Shown here in pieces: positions 16,932 to 25,561 of a stretch of 52,168 nt of DNA. Both the position numbers and the translations under genes were made by a program. Origin of the DNA: Sporosarcina sp. P32b (GTDB taxonomy: Bacteria; Bacillota; Bacilli; Bacillales_A; Planococcaceae); the NCBI RefSeq assembly GCF_002743335.1, contig NZ_PDZB01000022.1, forward strand, positions 1 to 52,168, in the 5' to 3' direction. The number at the start of each line of letters is the position of its first letter. Positions within the stretch are counted from its first letter, which is position 1. The notes beneath the pieces were generated by a model that saw only the letters and a list, made by a program, of their open reading frames with translations, was not told the DNA's origin and did no database searches.

Positions 16932-17994
16932 CCAACTAACGACTATGCTTCACAAACTATACGACCGTACGACAGAAGCGATGTTCTTTTTCGGCGCGAA
17001 CGGCGAGATTCTATCCATGAACGAAGCAGCGAAACAAATTATGGAACCCGCGCTCTATGAAAAGATGCTGCAAGGCGAGGCAGACGCGATGTGTCTGACA
17101 TGCCGCGGCTTTACGAGCGAAGACGAACAGATGACGTGTGTTTCGTGTTTCATGGAGAAACCACAACAAACATTATCTTCATTCCAATTATATTTGGAGA
17201 CGAAAGATCTTGGTTTGCAACCGTACAGCGCAACGTATCAGGTGTTGGATGAAGAGACTTATATGTCCGTATTGATGTTGCGTAATTTAACGCGGCAAAC
17301 GCAAACGTCTGAAGTTCTCCATCAAAAATTGCGCATGCAACAAGTCATTTTAGCGCAGGAAAATGAACGCAAACGAATTTCACGTGAGTTGCATGACAGT
17401 GTAGCGCAGGAAATGCTTAGTTCGCTTGTGGATTTGCGTGTGTTGAAATACATGGGCATGAACGACAAGGCGCTTGAAAAGTTGCGTCAAACGGAAGGTT
17501 CGTTGATGCGCTTGCTCGATGAGATACGTCATCTATCTGTTGAACTGCGACCGGCTGTACTCGATGATTTTGGGTTAGAAGCCGCTTTCCGAACGCATAT
17601 TAAAAATCTTGAAAAAAATTACGGATTGTATGTTCATTTCGAATCCGATTTGAAAGAAAGTCGTTATGAAGGCGCGATTGAAACAGTTGCGTATCGAATC
17701 GGTCAAGAAGCGATTCTTAACTCTATGAAATATGCCCAAGTAGAAGATGTCTTTTTAACGTTGAATGAAGTGGATGGACAGCTACACATAAAAGTATTCG
17801 ATGAAGGTGTCGGCTTTGATGTCAATGACTTTACACCGCAAGGCACGGGACTCGGACTATATGGTATGAAAGAACGGGTGGAACTTGTAGGTGGTAATTT
17901 GACCATCATTTCAAGTCAGCAAGAAGGCACGACAGTACAAGCAACTATTCCACTGAAAAAGGAGAGAGCAACGAGTGAAAATCATAATAGCTGA
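16912..17994 (+). CDS. nreB: oxygen-sensing histidine kinase NreB
   Basis: A 360-aa cytoplasmic kinase. The N-terminal PAS domain (about 10-120) carries C61, C64, C76 and C79 in MCLTCRG and MTCVSCF, spaced as in staphylococcal NreB, where they hold an oxygen-labile [4Fe-4S] cluster. The dimerisation/phosphoacceptor region follows, with H161 in [11 protein letters not shown] (HisKA_3 type). The ATPase domain shows N-box [11 protein letters not shown]1 DEGVGFD and G2 GTGLGLYGM. No membrane segment is present. The start ATG is preceded by AAGGAG at 16896-16901, within nreA. It overlaps nreC by 20 bp. Active without oxygen, it phosphorylates NreC. Confidence 0.95.
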   Translation: MTLLNNDQLTTMLHKLYDRTTEAMFFFGANGEILSMNEAAKQIMEPALYEKMLQGEADAMCLTCRGFTSEDEQMTCVSCFMEKPQQTLSSFQLYLETKDLGLQPYSATYQVLDEETYMSVLMLRNLTRQTQTSEVLHQKLRMQQVILAQENERKRISRELHDSVAQEMLSSLVDLRVLKYMGMNDKALEKLRQTEGSLMRLLDEIRHLSVELRPAVLDDFGLEAAFRTHIKNLEKNYGLYVHFESDLKESRYEGAIETVAYRIGQEAILNSMKYAQVEDVFLTLNEVDGQLHIKVFDEGVGFDVNDFTPQGTGLGLYGMKERVELVGGNLTIISSQQEGTTVQATIPLKKERATSENHNS

Positions 17995-18625
17995 TGATCA
18001 TGCAGTCGTCCGCACAGGATTCATGCATATATTAAATTTCCAAGACGATATGGAAGTCGTAGCAACAGCGGCAGATGGATTGGAAGCATATGAACTAGTT
18101 GCGAAGCACAGACCGGATATTATTTTACTGGATCTTAGCATGCCTCCTGGCCAAAGTGGGTTGATTGCGACAGGCAAAATCCATGAAGATTTCCCAGAAA
18201 CGAAAATAGTCATTTTAACGATGTACGACGACGAGGAGTATATGTTCCACGTACTGAAAAACGGTGCAGCAGGCTATATCTTGAAAAATGCTCCCGACGA
18301 AGAGTTGCTACACGCCATTCGTGAAGTGTACGACGGCGGCACATATGTTCATCCGTCTATGGCTACTTCGCTCGTGAGGGAGTTTGTCAAAAAAGGAACG
18401 AAAGCGGACGATGAAGACGATCCGTTCAAGATTTTATCTAAACGTGAAATTGAAATTTTACCGCTTGTGGCTAAAGGCTATGGCAATAAAGAAATTGCAG
18501 AAATGCTTTATATTTCCGTCAAGACTGTAGAAGCGCATAAGGCGAAAATGATGGACAAGCTACAATTGAAGAGCCGCCCGGAACTCGTCGAATACGCGCT
18601 GCGAAAGAAGTTTTTAAGTTTCTAA
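17975..18625 (+). CDS. nreC: response regulator NreC
   Basis: A 216-aa NarL/FixJ-type regulator. The receiver domain has the acidic pair D7-D8, phosphoacceptor D53 (IILLDLSMP), T in VILTMYDDE and K in [10 protein letters not shown]. The C-terminal LuxR-type helix-turn-helix reads [25 protein letters not shown] with [13 protein letters not shown] as recognition part. Start GTG 17975 has AAAGGAGAG upstream. It is the partner of NreB and should bind the TAGGG-N4-CCCT palindromes in front of narG. Length is typical. Confidence 0.94.
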   Translation: MKIIIADDHAVVRTGFMHILNFQDDMEVVATAADGLEAYELVAKHRPDIILLDLSMPPGQSGLIATGKIHEDFPETKIVILTMYDDEEYMFHVLKNGAAGYILKNAPDEELLHAIREVYDGGTYVHPSMATSLVREFVKKGTKADDEDDPFKILSKREIEILPLVAKGYGNKEIAEMLYISVKTVEAHKAKMMDKLQLKSRPELVEYALRKKFLSF

Positions 18626-18639
18626 AGAAGAGGTGAAGG

Positions 18640-19173
18640 ATGATGGTCAATACAGGACTTACGCATACGCTACCCGCACTACGCGTGCTTGAAAATGAAC
18701 ATCGCTTCCTAACGACTTTAATGGAGCAATGGCATGCGATTGTACTGGATTTTGAGAATGATAGATTCACGCGTGACGAAGGTCTAAAAGCACTCATGCG
18801 GTTGCGTGAACTAGTCGTCGAATTCATTGATCCGCTGAAAAATCATACGGAAAAGGAAGAAGCATTCCTGTTTCCAATGCTCGCGAAATATGTAGGCAGT
18901 GATCAAGGGCCGGTTCAAGCAGTACAAGAAGAACACGACGAGATCGATGCGTTTATCGGACATTTCCTTCATCACACAAGAGGGGATTTATCGGAATTTA
19001 CACTCGCAATGATGCAAGACGTCGTAAAAGATGCAGGCGAGGCGTTTGAAGTCATCATGATTCACTTTGTTAAAGAAGAAAACGTCATTTTTCCGATGGT
19101 TCTATCGGTCTTACTTGCCAAAGAGCAAGATGAATTATTCGACCAATTATATACGTCGATTCTACCGGATTAA
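18640..19173 (+). CDS. hemerythrin-like HHE domain protein
   Basis: A 177-aa four-helix protein with histidine and acidic residues in hemerythrin positions: LENEHRFL near 17-24, NHTEKEEAFLFPML near 63-76, EEHDEIDAF near 97-105 and MIHFVKEENVIFPMV near 140-154. Such proteins hold a non-heme di-iron centre and bind oxygen or nitric oxide, or repair iron-sulfur clusters. It follows nreC after 14 bp and precedes narK, so it likely belongs to the nitrate regulon and may deal with NO or oxygen near the NreB cluster. Start is ATG 18640 or 18643 (GAGGTG at 18630). No second domain (no ScdA N-terminal part) is present. Confidence 0.85.
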   Translation: MMVNTGLTHTLPALRVLENEHRFLTTLMEQWHAIVLDFENDRFTRDEGLKALMRLRELVVEFIDPLKNHTEKEEAFLFPMLAKYVGSDQGPVQAVQEEHDEIDAFIGHFLHHTRGDLSEFTLAMMQDVVKDAGEAFEVIMIHFVKEENVIFPMVLSVLLAKEQDELFDQLYTSILPD

Positions 19174-19230
19174 CACATAACGAAAGTAATTGGTTAGCTT
19201 TGCAACTAATTTCAGATTGGATGGATTCCT

Positions 19231-20742
19231 ATGACACAAAAGATTCAGTTGCCTCTACAGACGGCAAATCTAGTTGTCGGCTTCATGGTGTGGGTCTTGA
19301 TCTCTTCTTTGCTACCATTTATCAGCGAAGATATCAATATTCCACCAGAGCGTGTGGCCATCATCACAGCAATCCCTGTAGTACTCGGTTCGATTTTGCG
19401 AATTCCACTTGGCTACTACGCCAATGTCTATGGCGCACGTATGATGTTTTTCATCAGTTTCATCGTATTGCTATTTCCTGTCTACTACATAAGTGAAACA
19501 TCAACAGTGACAGGGCTTTTGATCGGCGGTACGTTACTCGGGGTAGGGGGTGCGATTTTCTCTGTTGGTGTTACGTCGCTACCGAAGTACTATCCTAAAG
19601 AAAAACACGGACTCGTCAACGGTATTTACGGGATGGGGAACATCGGGACAGCGATCACGACGTTTTCAGCACCGGTCCTTGCGATGAAATTCGGCTGGTC
19701 GATGACTGTCAAAATGTATTTGATTTTATTGCTTGCGTTCATCGCATTGAATTTCTTCTTCGGTGATCGTAAGGAAGTTCGAGTGAAAGCACCGATTGTC
19801 GAACAAATTAAAGGTGTCTATAAGAACGAAAAACTATGGTTCTTCTCATTATTCTATTTCATTACATTCGGTTCTTTCGTTGCGTTTACCGTGTTCTTGC
19901 CGAGTTTCCTCGTTAATTACTTTGAACTCGATAAAGTCGACGCAGGACTTCGAACAGCTGGCTTCATCGTCGTCGCGACGCTATTACGTCCGGTCGGTGG
20001 TTGGTTAGGCGATAAGTTCCAGCCGTTATTCTTATTGATGGGCTGTTTCGCAGGCTTGACGATCTCGTCCATCGTACTCGCATTTTCACCGGATATTGGA
20101 CTATACACAGTCGGCAGCATTATGATTGCCGCAGCTGCAGGTCTCGGTAATGGTGTCATCTTTAAACTAGTACCGATGTATTTCAGTAAGCAAGCAGGTA
20201 CTGTCAACGGAATTGTATCGATGATGGGTGGTCTTGGTGGATTTTTCCCTCCATTATTACTCGCAACAATTTTCTCCATGACAGGTTCCTACTCCATTGG
20301 ATTCATGGCGTTTTCACAAGTATCATTAGTCAGTCTTGTATTGGCATTTTGGCTCTATTACATGGATCGCACGAGCTTGTCTAAAGAAGTATTTGATTCA
20401 ACGGGGCAAGGTATTCTCGTGACCAATTCAAAGGGGCTCATTGTTTCGGTCAATCCGGCATTTACGAAACTAACAGGGTATAGTGAAGAGGAAGTGTTAG
20501 GTCAAAGCCCGAACATCTTAAGTTCAGGCAGACACGACCGGGAATATTATAATGAAATGTGGCGCACAATTGATGAACAAGGCGTTTGGCAAGGTGAAAT
20601 TTGGAATAAGAAAAAGAGTGGCGAAGAGTACTTAGAGTTCCTTTCCATCAGTTCCGTAAAAGATGGAACGGGCGACGTCGTTCGCTACGTTGGTTCGTTC
20701 AGTGATATTAGTCCAGAAGTAAGCGCAGGCAATCGGTCTTAA
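19231..20742 (+). CDS. narK: NarK-type nitrate/nitrite transporter with C-terminal PAS domain
   Basis: A 503-aa fusion. Residues 1-380 form a 12-helix MFS nitrate/nitrite transporter: Arg57 in GSILRIPLG and Arg253 in TLLRPVGGW match the two nitrate-binding arginines of NarK, and the glycine-rich nitrate signatures LLGVGGAIFSVG (about 102-113) and AAAGLGNGVIFK (about 301-312) are kept. Residues 386-495 form a PAS domain (STGQGILVTNSKG, NPAFTKLTGYSEEEVLGQ, YVGSFSDIS) facing the cytoplasm. Nothing follows the PAS, so it has no attached output domain. NarK proteins normally end after helix 12. Its place after nreABC supports nitrate uptake or nitrite export. The ribosome site before ATG 19231 is weak. 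Confidence 0.9.
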   Translation: MTQKIQLPLQTANLVVGFMVWVLISSLLPFISEDINIPPERVAIITAIPVVLGSILRIPLGYYANVYGARMMFFISFIVLLFPVYYISETSTVTGLLIGGTLLGVGGAIFSVGVTSLPKYYPKEKHGLVNGIYGMGNIGTAITTFSAPVLAMKFGWSMTVKMYLILLLAFIALNFFFGDRKEVRVKAPIVEQIKGVYKNEKLWFFSLFYFITFGSFVAFTVFLPSFLVNYFELDKVDAGLRTAGFIVVATLLRPVGGWLGDKFQPLFLLMGCFAGLTISSIVLAFSPDIGLYTVGSIMIAAAAGLGNGVIFKLVPMYFSKQAGTVNGIVSMMGGLGGFFPPLLLATIFSMTGSYSIGFMAFSQVSLVSLVLAFWLYYMDRTSLSKEVFDSTGQGILVTNSKGLIVSVNPAFTKLTGYSEEEVLGQSPNILSSGRHDREYYNEMWRTIDEQGVWQGEIWNKKKSGEEYLEFLSISSVKDGTGDVVRYVGSFSDISPEVSAGNRS

Positions 20743-20784
20743 CCGGTTGCCTCGCTTGTTGTGTAATGAAAGGAAGTAGATCTA

Positions 20785-21804
20785 GTGGAGAATCGCTATT
20801 CAAGGCAAACATTATTCCAGCCAATCGGTACGTCGGGACAGCGACAGCTAGCAGACGCACATGCGGTAATCATCGGCTGTGGCGCGCTCGGCTCTTCGAT
20901 ATCCGAGACGCTCGTACGTGCAGGAATTGGCAAAATAACGCTCGCAGACCGCGATTATGTGGAGGCATCCAATTTACAGCGGCAACAATTGTTCGTTGAA
21001 GAAGATGCGAAAAACAGTGTGCCGAAAGTAGTGGCAGCAGAGCGTCGTTTACATGCTATCCGTCAAGACGTAGACATTACGACAGTGCTCGACCATATCG
21101 ACGGTCCGTTGCTCGAAGAAATCGCGGTTGGTGCGGATATCCTACTCGACGCAACGGATAATTTCGAGACACGTTTGCTGATTAATGATGTCGCATGGAA
21201 ACTGAATATTCCTTGGGTCTACGGCGCAGTCGTCAGCAGTTCAGGTAGCGTCTTTCCTTTCATTCCAAGCAAGACACCGTGTTTCCGTTGTCTACTACCG
21301 GTCATGCCGGCAGTCAATGAAACATGTGATACAGTAGGGGTAATTGCGCCTGCTGTACAGATTTCGGCTGCACATCAAAGTGCGGAAGCGATGAAATGGC
21401 TAACGGGGAATGAACAAGCCATGCGCATGAAACTTCTGCATTTTGATGTGTGGAATAATACATCAGTTGAAGCGGGAATTAGCCGGATGAAGAATCCGCA
21501 ATGCGAAACATGCGGTGAACATCCGACGTATCCTGCGTTGCATCAAGCAGCAGGCACGCAATACGCTGTGCTATGCGGACGTGATACGGTGCAAATCATA
21601 CCGGATGCAGGACGTAAATTAACGGTGGCAGACGGTGTGAAAGTCGCGCAACAACTAGGGTCAAAGTATCGAGAGACACCGTTTTTCGTAGAGTTTCAAG
21701 CGGAAGGCTATCGCTGTATTTTATTCGGCAATGGTAGATTGTTGATTCATGGACTGAAAGATATGCGAGAAGGACGAAAAATCTATCATTCATTATTCGG
21801 CTAG
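20785..21804 (+). CDS. moeB: MoeB/ThiF-family adenylyltransferase
   Basis: A 339-aa E1-like enzyme that adenylates the C-terminal glycine of a small sulfur carrier, MoaD (or ThiS). Seen: the ATP-binding GCGALGSSISETLVRAGIGKITLADRD (written in parts: GCGALGSS, near residue 32), NLQRQQLF, DATDNFETRLLIND near 125, the zinc cysteines CFRC and CETC, and a cysteine in NETCDTVG. There is no rhodanese domain. Start is GTG 20785 with AAAGGAAG upstream. Location with moaB and the rest of the Moco genes favours MoeB activity on MoaD at 25328; ThiF activity cannot be excluded because one enzyme often serves both pathways in Bacillota. Confidence 0.88.
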   Translation: MENRYSRQTLFQPIGTSGQRQLADAHAVIIGCGALGSSISETLVRAGIGKITLADRDYVEASNLQRQQLFVEEDAKNSVPKVVAAERRLHAIRQDVDITTVLDHIDGPLLEEIAVGADILLDATDNFETRLLINDVAWKLNIPWVYGAVVSSSGSVFPFIPSKTPCFRCLLPVMPAVNETCDTVGVIAPAVQISAAHQSAEAMKWLTGNEQAMRMKLLHFDVWNNTSVEAGISRMKNPQCETCGEHPTYPALHQAAGTQYAVLCGRDTVQIIPDAGRKLTVADGVKVAQQLGSKYRETPFFVEFQAEGYRCILFGNGRLLIHGLKDMREGRKIYHSLFG

Positions 21805-21816
21805 GAGGAATGGGAA

Positions 21817-22335
21817 ATGGAAGAAGCTCATTTACCACAGAAAGCGCGTGACAAGTCGATCGCAGTTGCGGTGCTGACGATTAGTGATACGCGGACGAAA
21901 GCGGACGACAAAAGCGGCAAGGTGATTTGCGAGAAGTTGGTTGAAGCTGGCCATACAGTGAAAGCGTACGAAATTTGCTCGGATGAAGCGACGCATATTG
22001 TGGAGCGGTTATCCGCTTGGTCGTCCAATTCATCCATTCGGGCCATGATTTTCACGGGCGGAACGGGGATTGGTGCACGGGATATTACAGTAGAAACCGT
22101 ATCACCTTACTTCACGAAACCGTTAGACGGATTCGGTGAACTGTTTCGCTTTTTGAGTTATAGGGAGGACGTGGGATCAAAAGCATTGCTCAGTCGCGCG
22201 ACGGCTGGAGGGATTGGCTTGCAGGCGGTGTTTTTATTGCCAGGCTCTTCGAAGGCTGTGACGCTGGCGATGGATAAGTTGATCGTGCCGGAGTTGCCGC
22301 ATATTGTGCATGAGCTTGGGAAGCATTTGGAGTGA
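21817..22335 (+). CDS. moaB: molybdopterin adenylyltransferase MoaB/MogA family
   Basis: A 172-aa MoaB/MogA protein, which adenylates molybdopterin before molybdate insertion by MoeA. Motifs seen: AVLTISDTRTKADDKSGK near the N-terminus, FTGGTGIGARDITVE near residue 80 (the conserved TGGTG loop), and LLSRATAGG with FLLPGSSKAV toward the C-terminus. Start ATG 21817 is preceded by AGGAGG at 21803-21808, overlapping the upstream stop region, so it is co-transcribed with moeB. It is followed by repeat array 3 rather than another gene. Confidence 0.93.
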   Translation: MEEAHLPQKARDKSIAVAVLTISDTRTKADDKSGKVICEKLVEAGHTVKAYEICSDEATHIVERLSAWSSNSSIRAMIFTGGTGIGARDITVETVSPYFTKPLDGFGELFRFLSYREDVGSKALLSRATAGGIGLQAVFLLPGSSKAVTLAMDKLIVPELPHIVHELGKHLE

Positions 22336-22341
22336 GAGTAA

Positions 22342-22540
22342 GAGCGGTTTCTTGGTTTTATAGAGCGGTAGGTTTGGGGGAATGAGCGGATATGGGGCTT
22401 GATAGAGCGGTTGGCTTGGAAGTATGAGCAGTTACGTGGCCAGATAGAGCGGCTAGCTTGGGAGTATGAGCGGCAACGCGGTTTGATAGAGCGCTAACGC
22501 AGTCCAATAGAGCGGTCACTCATCATCCTTGAGCAGCCAA
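22342..22540 (+). repeat. 21-bp-period GAGCG array 3
   Basis: GAGC cores begin at 22342, 22363, 22384, 22405, 22426, 22447, 22468, 22489, 22510 and 22531: ten copies with perfect 21-bp spacing. Copies largely alternate between ATAGAGCGG and ATGAGCGG, giving a 42-bp super-period in the middle of the array. The array starts within 10 bp of the moaB stop and lies between convergent moaB and moaC. A C/A-rich linker with CCCAACCCAACCC-like sequence (22541-22589) separates it from the moaC terminator and again ends in CCAATCAAAAAAA. Confidence 0.92.
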
Positions 22541-22583
22541 GCCAACCCAACCCAACCCAACCGCCCCACCCACCAAATCCAAT

Positions 22584-22615
22584 CAAAAAAACGCGCGACA
22601 TTTAGTCCGCGCGTT
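22584..22615 (-). terminator. moaC terminator
   Basis: Minus-strand stem AACGCGCG / CGCGCGTT with the loop covering the moaC stop codon, followed by seven T (A run 22584-22590 on the plus strand). Confidence 0.85.
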
Positions 22616-23093
22616 GATAATCTCCATTTTTCCCGCCTGATTTATGCAGTAGCATCGTCGGTCCGATGACCATATCCTTGCCGGCAGCTTTACACATATC
22701 GTAAATCGTCAATGCGGCGGCAGAAGCGGCTGTCAAGGCTTCCATTTCGACGCCGGTGACGCCTTTCGTTTTGACTTCGGCTTGGATTAACACGTTGTAA
22801 TGGGAAGATTCTTCGTTAATATCCCAATCAAATCGGACATCTACCCCCGTTAAAGGGAGTGGATGGCACATGGGAATGATGTTGGACGTGTTTTTCGCGG
22901 CCATGATGGCGGCGACTTGCGCAACTGCGAAGACGTCTCCTTTTTTATTTGTGCCATGCGTGATTTGCTCGTGAATTGATGCGTTAACCATAATTGATGA
23001 TGTAGCGATCGCCGTTCGTAAAGTCGTTTCTTTGTCGGACACGTCGACCATTTTGGCGCGGCCTTGTTCATTGAAGTGTGTAAGTTCGGACAT
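22602..23093 (-). CDS. moaC: cyclic pyranopterin monophosphate synthase
   Basis: A 163-aa MoaC, the second enzyme of molybdenum cofactor synthesis, which closes the cyclic phosphate of cPMP after MoaA. Seen: [14 protein letters not shown] near the N-terminus, the signature [13 protein letters not shown] near residue 76, [24 protein letters not shown] near 115, and KSGGKNG at the end. The frame is open to 23120, but AAAGGATGATC precedes ATG 23093 on the minus strand, giving [11 protein letters not shown]. It is the only Moco gene here on the minus strand and is divergent from moeA with a 71-bp shared promoter gap. Confidence 0.95.
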   Translation of the reverse strand: MSELTHFNEQGRAKMVDVSDKETTLRTAIATSSIMVNASIHEQITHGTNKKGDVFAVAQVAAIMAAKNTSNIIPMCHPLPLTGVDVRFDWDINEESSHYNVLIQAEVKTKGVTGVEMEALTAASAAALTIYDMCKAAGKDMVIGPTMLLHKSGGKNGDYQRAD

Positions 23094-23164
23094 GATGATC
23101 ATCCTTTCGTTTCGTTTCATTTCATTGTACTAGTTAGTATACCAAAAGAAAGTAGGAGATGTAC

Positions 23165-24421
23165 GTGGTAGAAATTCGAAAACCGATTCAAGTGGCGGAA
23201 GCTGTAGAGCGTGTGATGAAACATGTACATAAGCTTCAGACGGAAGTTCTTTCGTTAGAAGATACATATGGTCGAGTGTTAGCTGAGCCGATCGTGGCGA
23301 AGCATGATGTGCCGCCTTTTGATCGTTCGCCGTATGACGGGTTTGCGATTCGTGCGGAAGATTCGAAGGGTGCTTCAGGTGACACGAGAAAAGCCTTCCG
23401 TGTGATTGGAGAAATTGGTGCAGGGCATGTGGCAGATCGTCCGATTGAGCCAGGAGAATCGTTCCGCATCATGACGGGTGCATTGATTCCGGAACAGGCG
23501 GACGCAGTCGTCATGCTGGAGCAAACGGTGGAAAACGACAGTGGGTTTACGCTGCGTAAGCCGTTTGAAGCGGGCGAAAATATTTCGCGTCAAGGAGAAG
23601 ATGCGAAACAAGGAGAGACATTGATCGAAGCAGGAACGGTTATTCATCCGGGGACCATTGCGCTGCTTGCGACATTTGGTTATGCGCAAGTACGTGTTGC
23701 GAAACGGCCGATAGCTGGGGTGTTGTCGACGGGAACTGAATTGCTCGATGTCACTGATGAACTCGAACCGGGGAAGATTCGCAATTCCAATGGGCCGATG
23801 ATTCGTGCGCAGTTGAAGCGAATGGGAATTGAATCTACGTCGTATGGCATGATGGAAGACGACTTGGATGCATGTACCGAAATCGTCGAGAAAGCACTTC
23901 AAGAAACAGACTTGCTCATTACGACGGGCGGAGTGTCAGTTGGGGATTATGATTATCTGCCTACGATCTATGAACGTCTCGGTGCGAAAGTATTGTTCAA
24001 TAAAGTGGCGATGCGTCCAGGTAGTGTGACGACGGTGGCAGTTTTAGGGCACAAATTATTATTTGGTCTATCAGGAAATCCTTCCGCTTGCTTCACAGGA
24101 TTTGAATTGTTTGCACGTCCTGCCATTTATTCGATGATGGGCTGTTCGGCGCCTTATATGCCCCGTATTCAAGCGGTCCTTGGAGACGATTTCAAGAAAG
24201 CGAACCCGTTCACTCGTTTTGTTCGTGCTAGCTGGTCGATGACGAATGAAGGTATCGTGGCAACACCTGCAGGTTTCAATAAATCTAGCGCGGTGTCTTC
24301 TATTGCGCGTGGTAATTGCATCATCGTCTTGCCGAGCGGAACGCGTGGTTTCGAAAAAGGGATGCTAGTGGATGTTTTATTGCTAGGAACGGAACAAGGT
24401 GTGGAGCGTTGGGAACTGTGA
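23165..24421 (+). CDS. moeA: molybdopterin molybdenumtransferase
   Basis: A 418-aa MoeA, which inserts molybdate into adenylated molybdopterin. Visible motifs: PPFDRSPYDGFAIRAED near residue 55, IMTGALIPEQADAVVMLEQT near 105-125, the STGTELLD loop near 190, TTGGVSVGDYDYLP near 257 and GLSGNPSACF near 303. Domain order (helical, MoaB-like, C-terminal beta) is normal. AGGAG at 23154-23158 abuts ATG 23159, so the likely start is GTG 23165 (6-nt spacing). It begins the plus-strand Moco operon moeA-mobB-moaE-moaD-mobA-moaA, with successive overlaps. Confidence 0.93.
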   Translation: MVEIRKPIQVAEAVERVMKHVHKLQTEVLSLEDTYGRVLAEPIVAKHDVPPFDRSPYDGFAIRAEDSKGASGDTRKAFRVIGEIGAGHVADRPIEPGESFRIMTGALIPEQADAVVMLEQTVENDSGFTLRKPFEAGENISRQGEDAKQGETLIEAGTVIHPGTIALLATFGYAQVRVAKRPIAGVLSTGTELLDVTDELEPGKIRNSNGPMIRAQLKRMGIESTSYGMMEDDLDACTEIVEKALQETDLLITTGGVSVGDYDYLPTIYERLGAKVLFNKVAMRPGSVTTVAVLGHKLLFGLSGNPSACFTGFELFARPAIYSMMGCSAPYMPRIQAVLGDDFKKANPFTRFVRASWSMTNEGIVATPAGFNKSSAVSSIARGNCIIVLPSGTRGFEKGMLVDVLLLGTEQGVERWEL

Positions 24422-24888
24422 AGACGCTACATATTGTCGGCTTCAAGGACAGTGGAAAAACGACGCTCGTTTCGCACTGGATTACTGTGCTGAACCGCCT
24501 CGGTTACAAAGTGGCTGTGCTCAAACATCATGGACATGGCGGTGTGCCTGAACTGCCGCCAGCGCATACCGATACGGTGCAATTCTTAGAATATGGAGCT
24601 GTCTCCACTCTTGTGGCGGGCGGCGATATGATACAATTGATACAAAATAAAGAACGTTCATTTGAACAGTTAAAGGCATTGGCTACGTCTAGCGGGCCGG
24701 ATGTCTTATTAATAGAAGGGTATAAAAAAGAAGCTGGTGAGAAAGTGGTGCTCATCCGAAATGAAGAAGAACGACATGAGTTGGAGTCGTTGCTTGGCAT
24801 CGTTCGGACGGTGAAAACAGCCGAGTTGTTTGAAGACATCACACGACTCGACGACTGGCTACGAGAATGGGTGGAGGCGAGACGATGA
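24418..24888 (+). CDS. mobB: molybdopterin-guanine dinucleotide biosynthesis adaptor MobB
   Basis: A 156-aa P-loop GTP-binding protein that assists MobA in making the guanine dinucleotide form of Moco. The Walker A GFKDSGKTTL is at the N-terminus; KHHGHGG and LIEGYKKE are typical of MobB. The start GTG 24418 overlaps the moeA stop (GTGA), with GGTGTGGAG just upstream; the frame is open further inside moeA but without a ribosome site. The last codons overlap moaE. A GTG start and a 4-bp overlap indicate translational coupling. Confidence 0.92.
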   Translation: MKTLHIVGFKDSGKTTLVSHWITVLNRLGYKVAVLKHHGHGGVPELPPAHTDTVQFLEYGAVSTLVAGGDMIQLIQNKERSFEQLKALATSSGPDVLLIEGYKKEAGEKVVLIRNEEERHELESLLGIVRTVKTAELFEDITRLDDWLREWVEARR

Positions 24889-25331
24889 AACGTTATGAAA
24901 TCATAGACACGCCGATTGATGTGCAGAAATATAGTGAGTTGGTTTTGCATCCGGCAGCGGGCGCGGTAACCGTGTTCACGGGACATGTTCGCGAATGGAC
25001 ACATGGTGTTCGTACATTGTATCTCGCGTATGAAGCCTATGTACCGATGGCGGAAAAGAAGCTTGCTGAAATCGGTGCTGAGATGGAAGCAAAGTGGCCA
25101 GGAGTTCAAGTCGCTATGGCGCATCGCATTGGTGAGCTGAAAATATCGGACATTGCAGTAGTCATCGCGGTATCGTCGCCTCACAGAAAAGAAGCATATG
25201 AAGCGAATGAATACGCAATTGAGCGTATTAAAGAAGTCGTACCGATTTGGAAGAAGGAAATCTGGGAAGACGGCGAAGAGTGGATCGGTGCACAAAAGAA
25301 ATATCCTGAGAAAGGGAGCGAATCACCATGA
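24885..25331 (+). CDS. moaE: molybdopterin synthase catalytic subunit
   Basis: A 148-aa MoaE, the large subunit that transfers sulfur from MoaD thiocarboxylate to cPMP. Motifs seen: GAVTVFTGHVREWTHG near residue 30, LYLAYEAYVPMAEKKL near 50, MAHRIGELKISDIAVVIAVSSPHRKEAYEA in the centre (given as a region, residues about 81-110), and VPIWKKEIWEDGEEWIG with the active-site lysines. Start ATG 24885 has GGTGGAGGCGAG upstream and overlaps the mobB stop (ATGA). It overlaps moaD by 4 bp. Confidence 0.95.
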   Translation: MKRYEIIDTPIDVQKYSELVLHPAAGAVTVFTGHVREWTHGVRTLYLAYEAYVPMAEKKLAEIGAEMEAKWPGVQVAMAHRIGELKISDIAVVIAVSSPHRKEAYEANEYAIERIKEVVPIWKKEIWEDGEEWIGAQKKYPEKGSESP

Positions 25332-25561
25332 TTACAGTTCATTACTTTGCGAGGTTACGGGAGTTGACGGGTAAAGGTGAAGAGTCTTTGGATCGCGCGC
25401 CTTTAACGGTGGAAGAATTGCTGAACTGGGCGGAAGAAACGTATCCGGGTTTCGGTAAAGAGACGATCCATGTAGCAGTAAATGAAGAATATGCCCTAAA
25501 GGATGACGTCATTCAAGCGGGGGATGTCTGCGCGTTCATTCCACCAGTGAGTGGCGGATGA
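25328..25561 (+). CDS. moaD: molybdopterin synthase sulfur carrier subunit
   Basis: A 77-aa ubiquitin-fold MoaD. It begins ITVHYFARLRELTGKGEE and ends in PPVSGG, the C-terminal Gly-Gly that MoeB adenylates and a sulfurtransferase converts to thiocarboxylate. Start ATG 25328 overlaps the moaE stop by 4 bp, and its own stop overlaps the mobA start by 4 bp. Confidence 0.95.
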   Translation: MITVHYFARLRELTGKGEESLDRAPLTVEELLNWAEETYPGFGKETIHVAVNEEYALKDDVIQAGDVCAFIPPVSGG

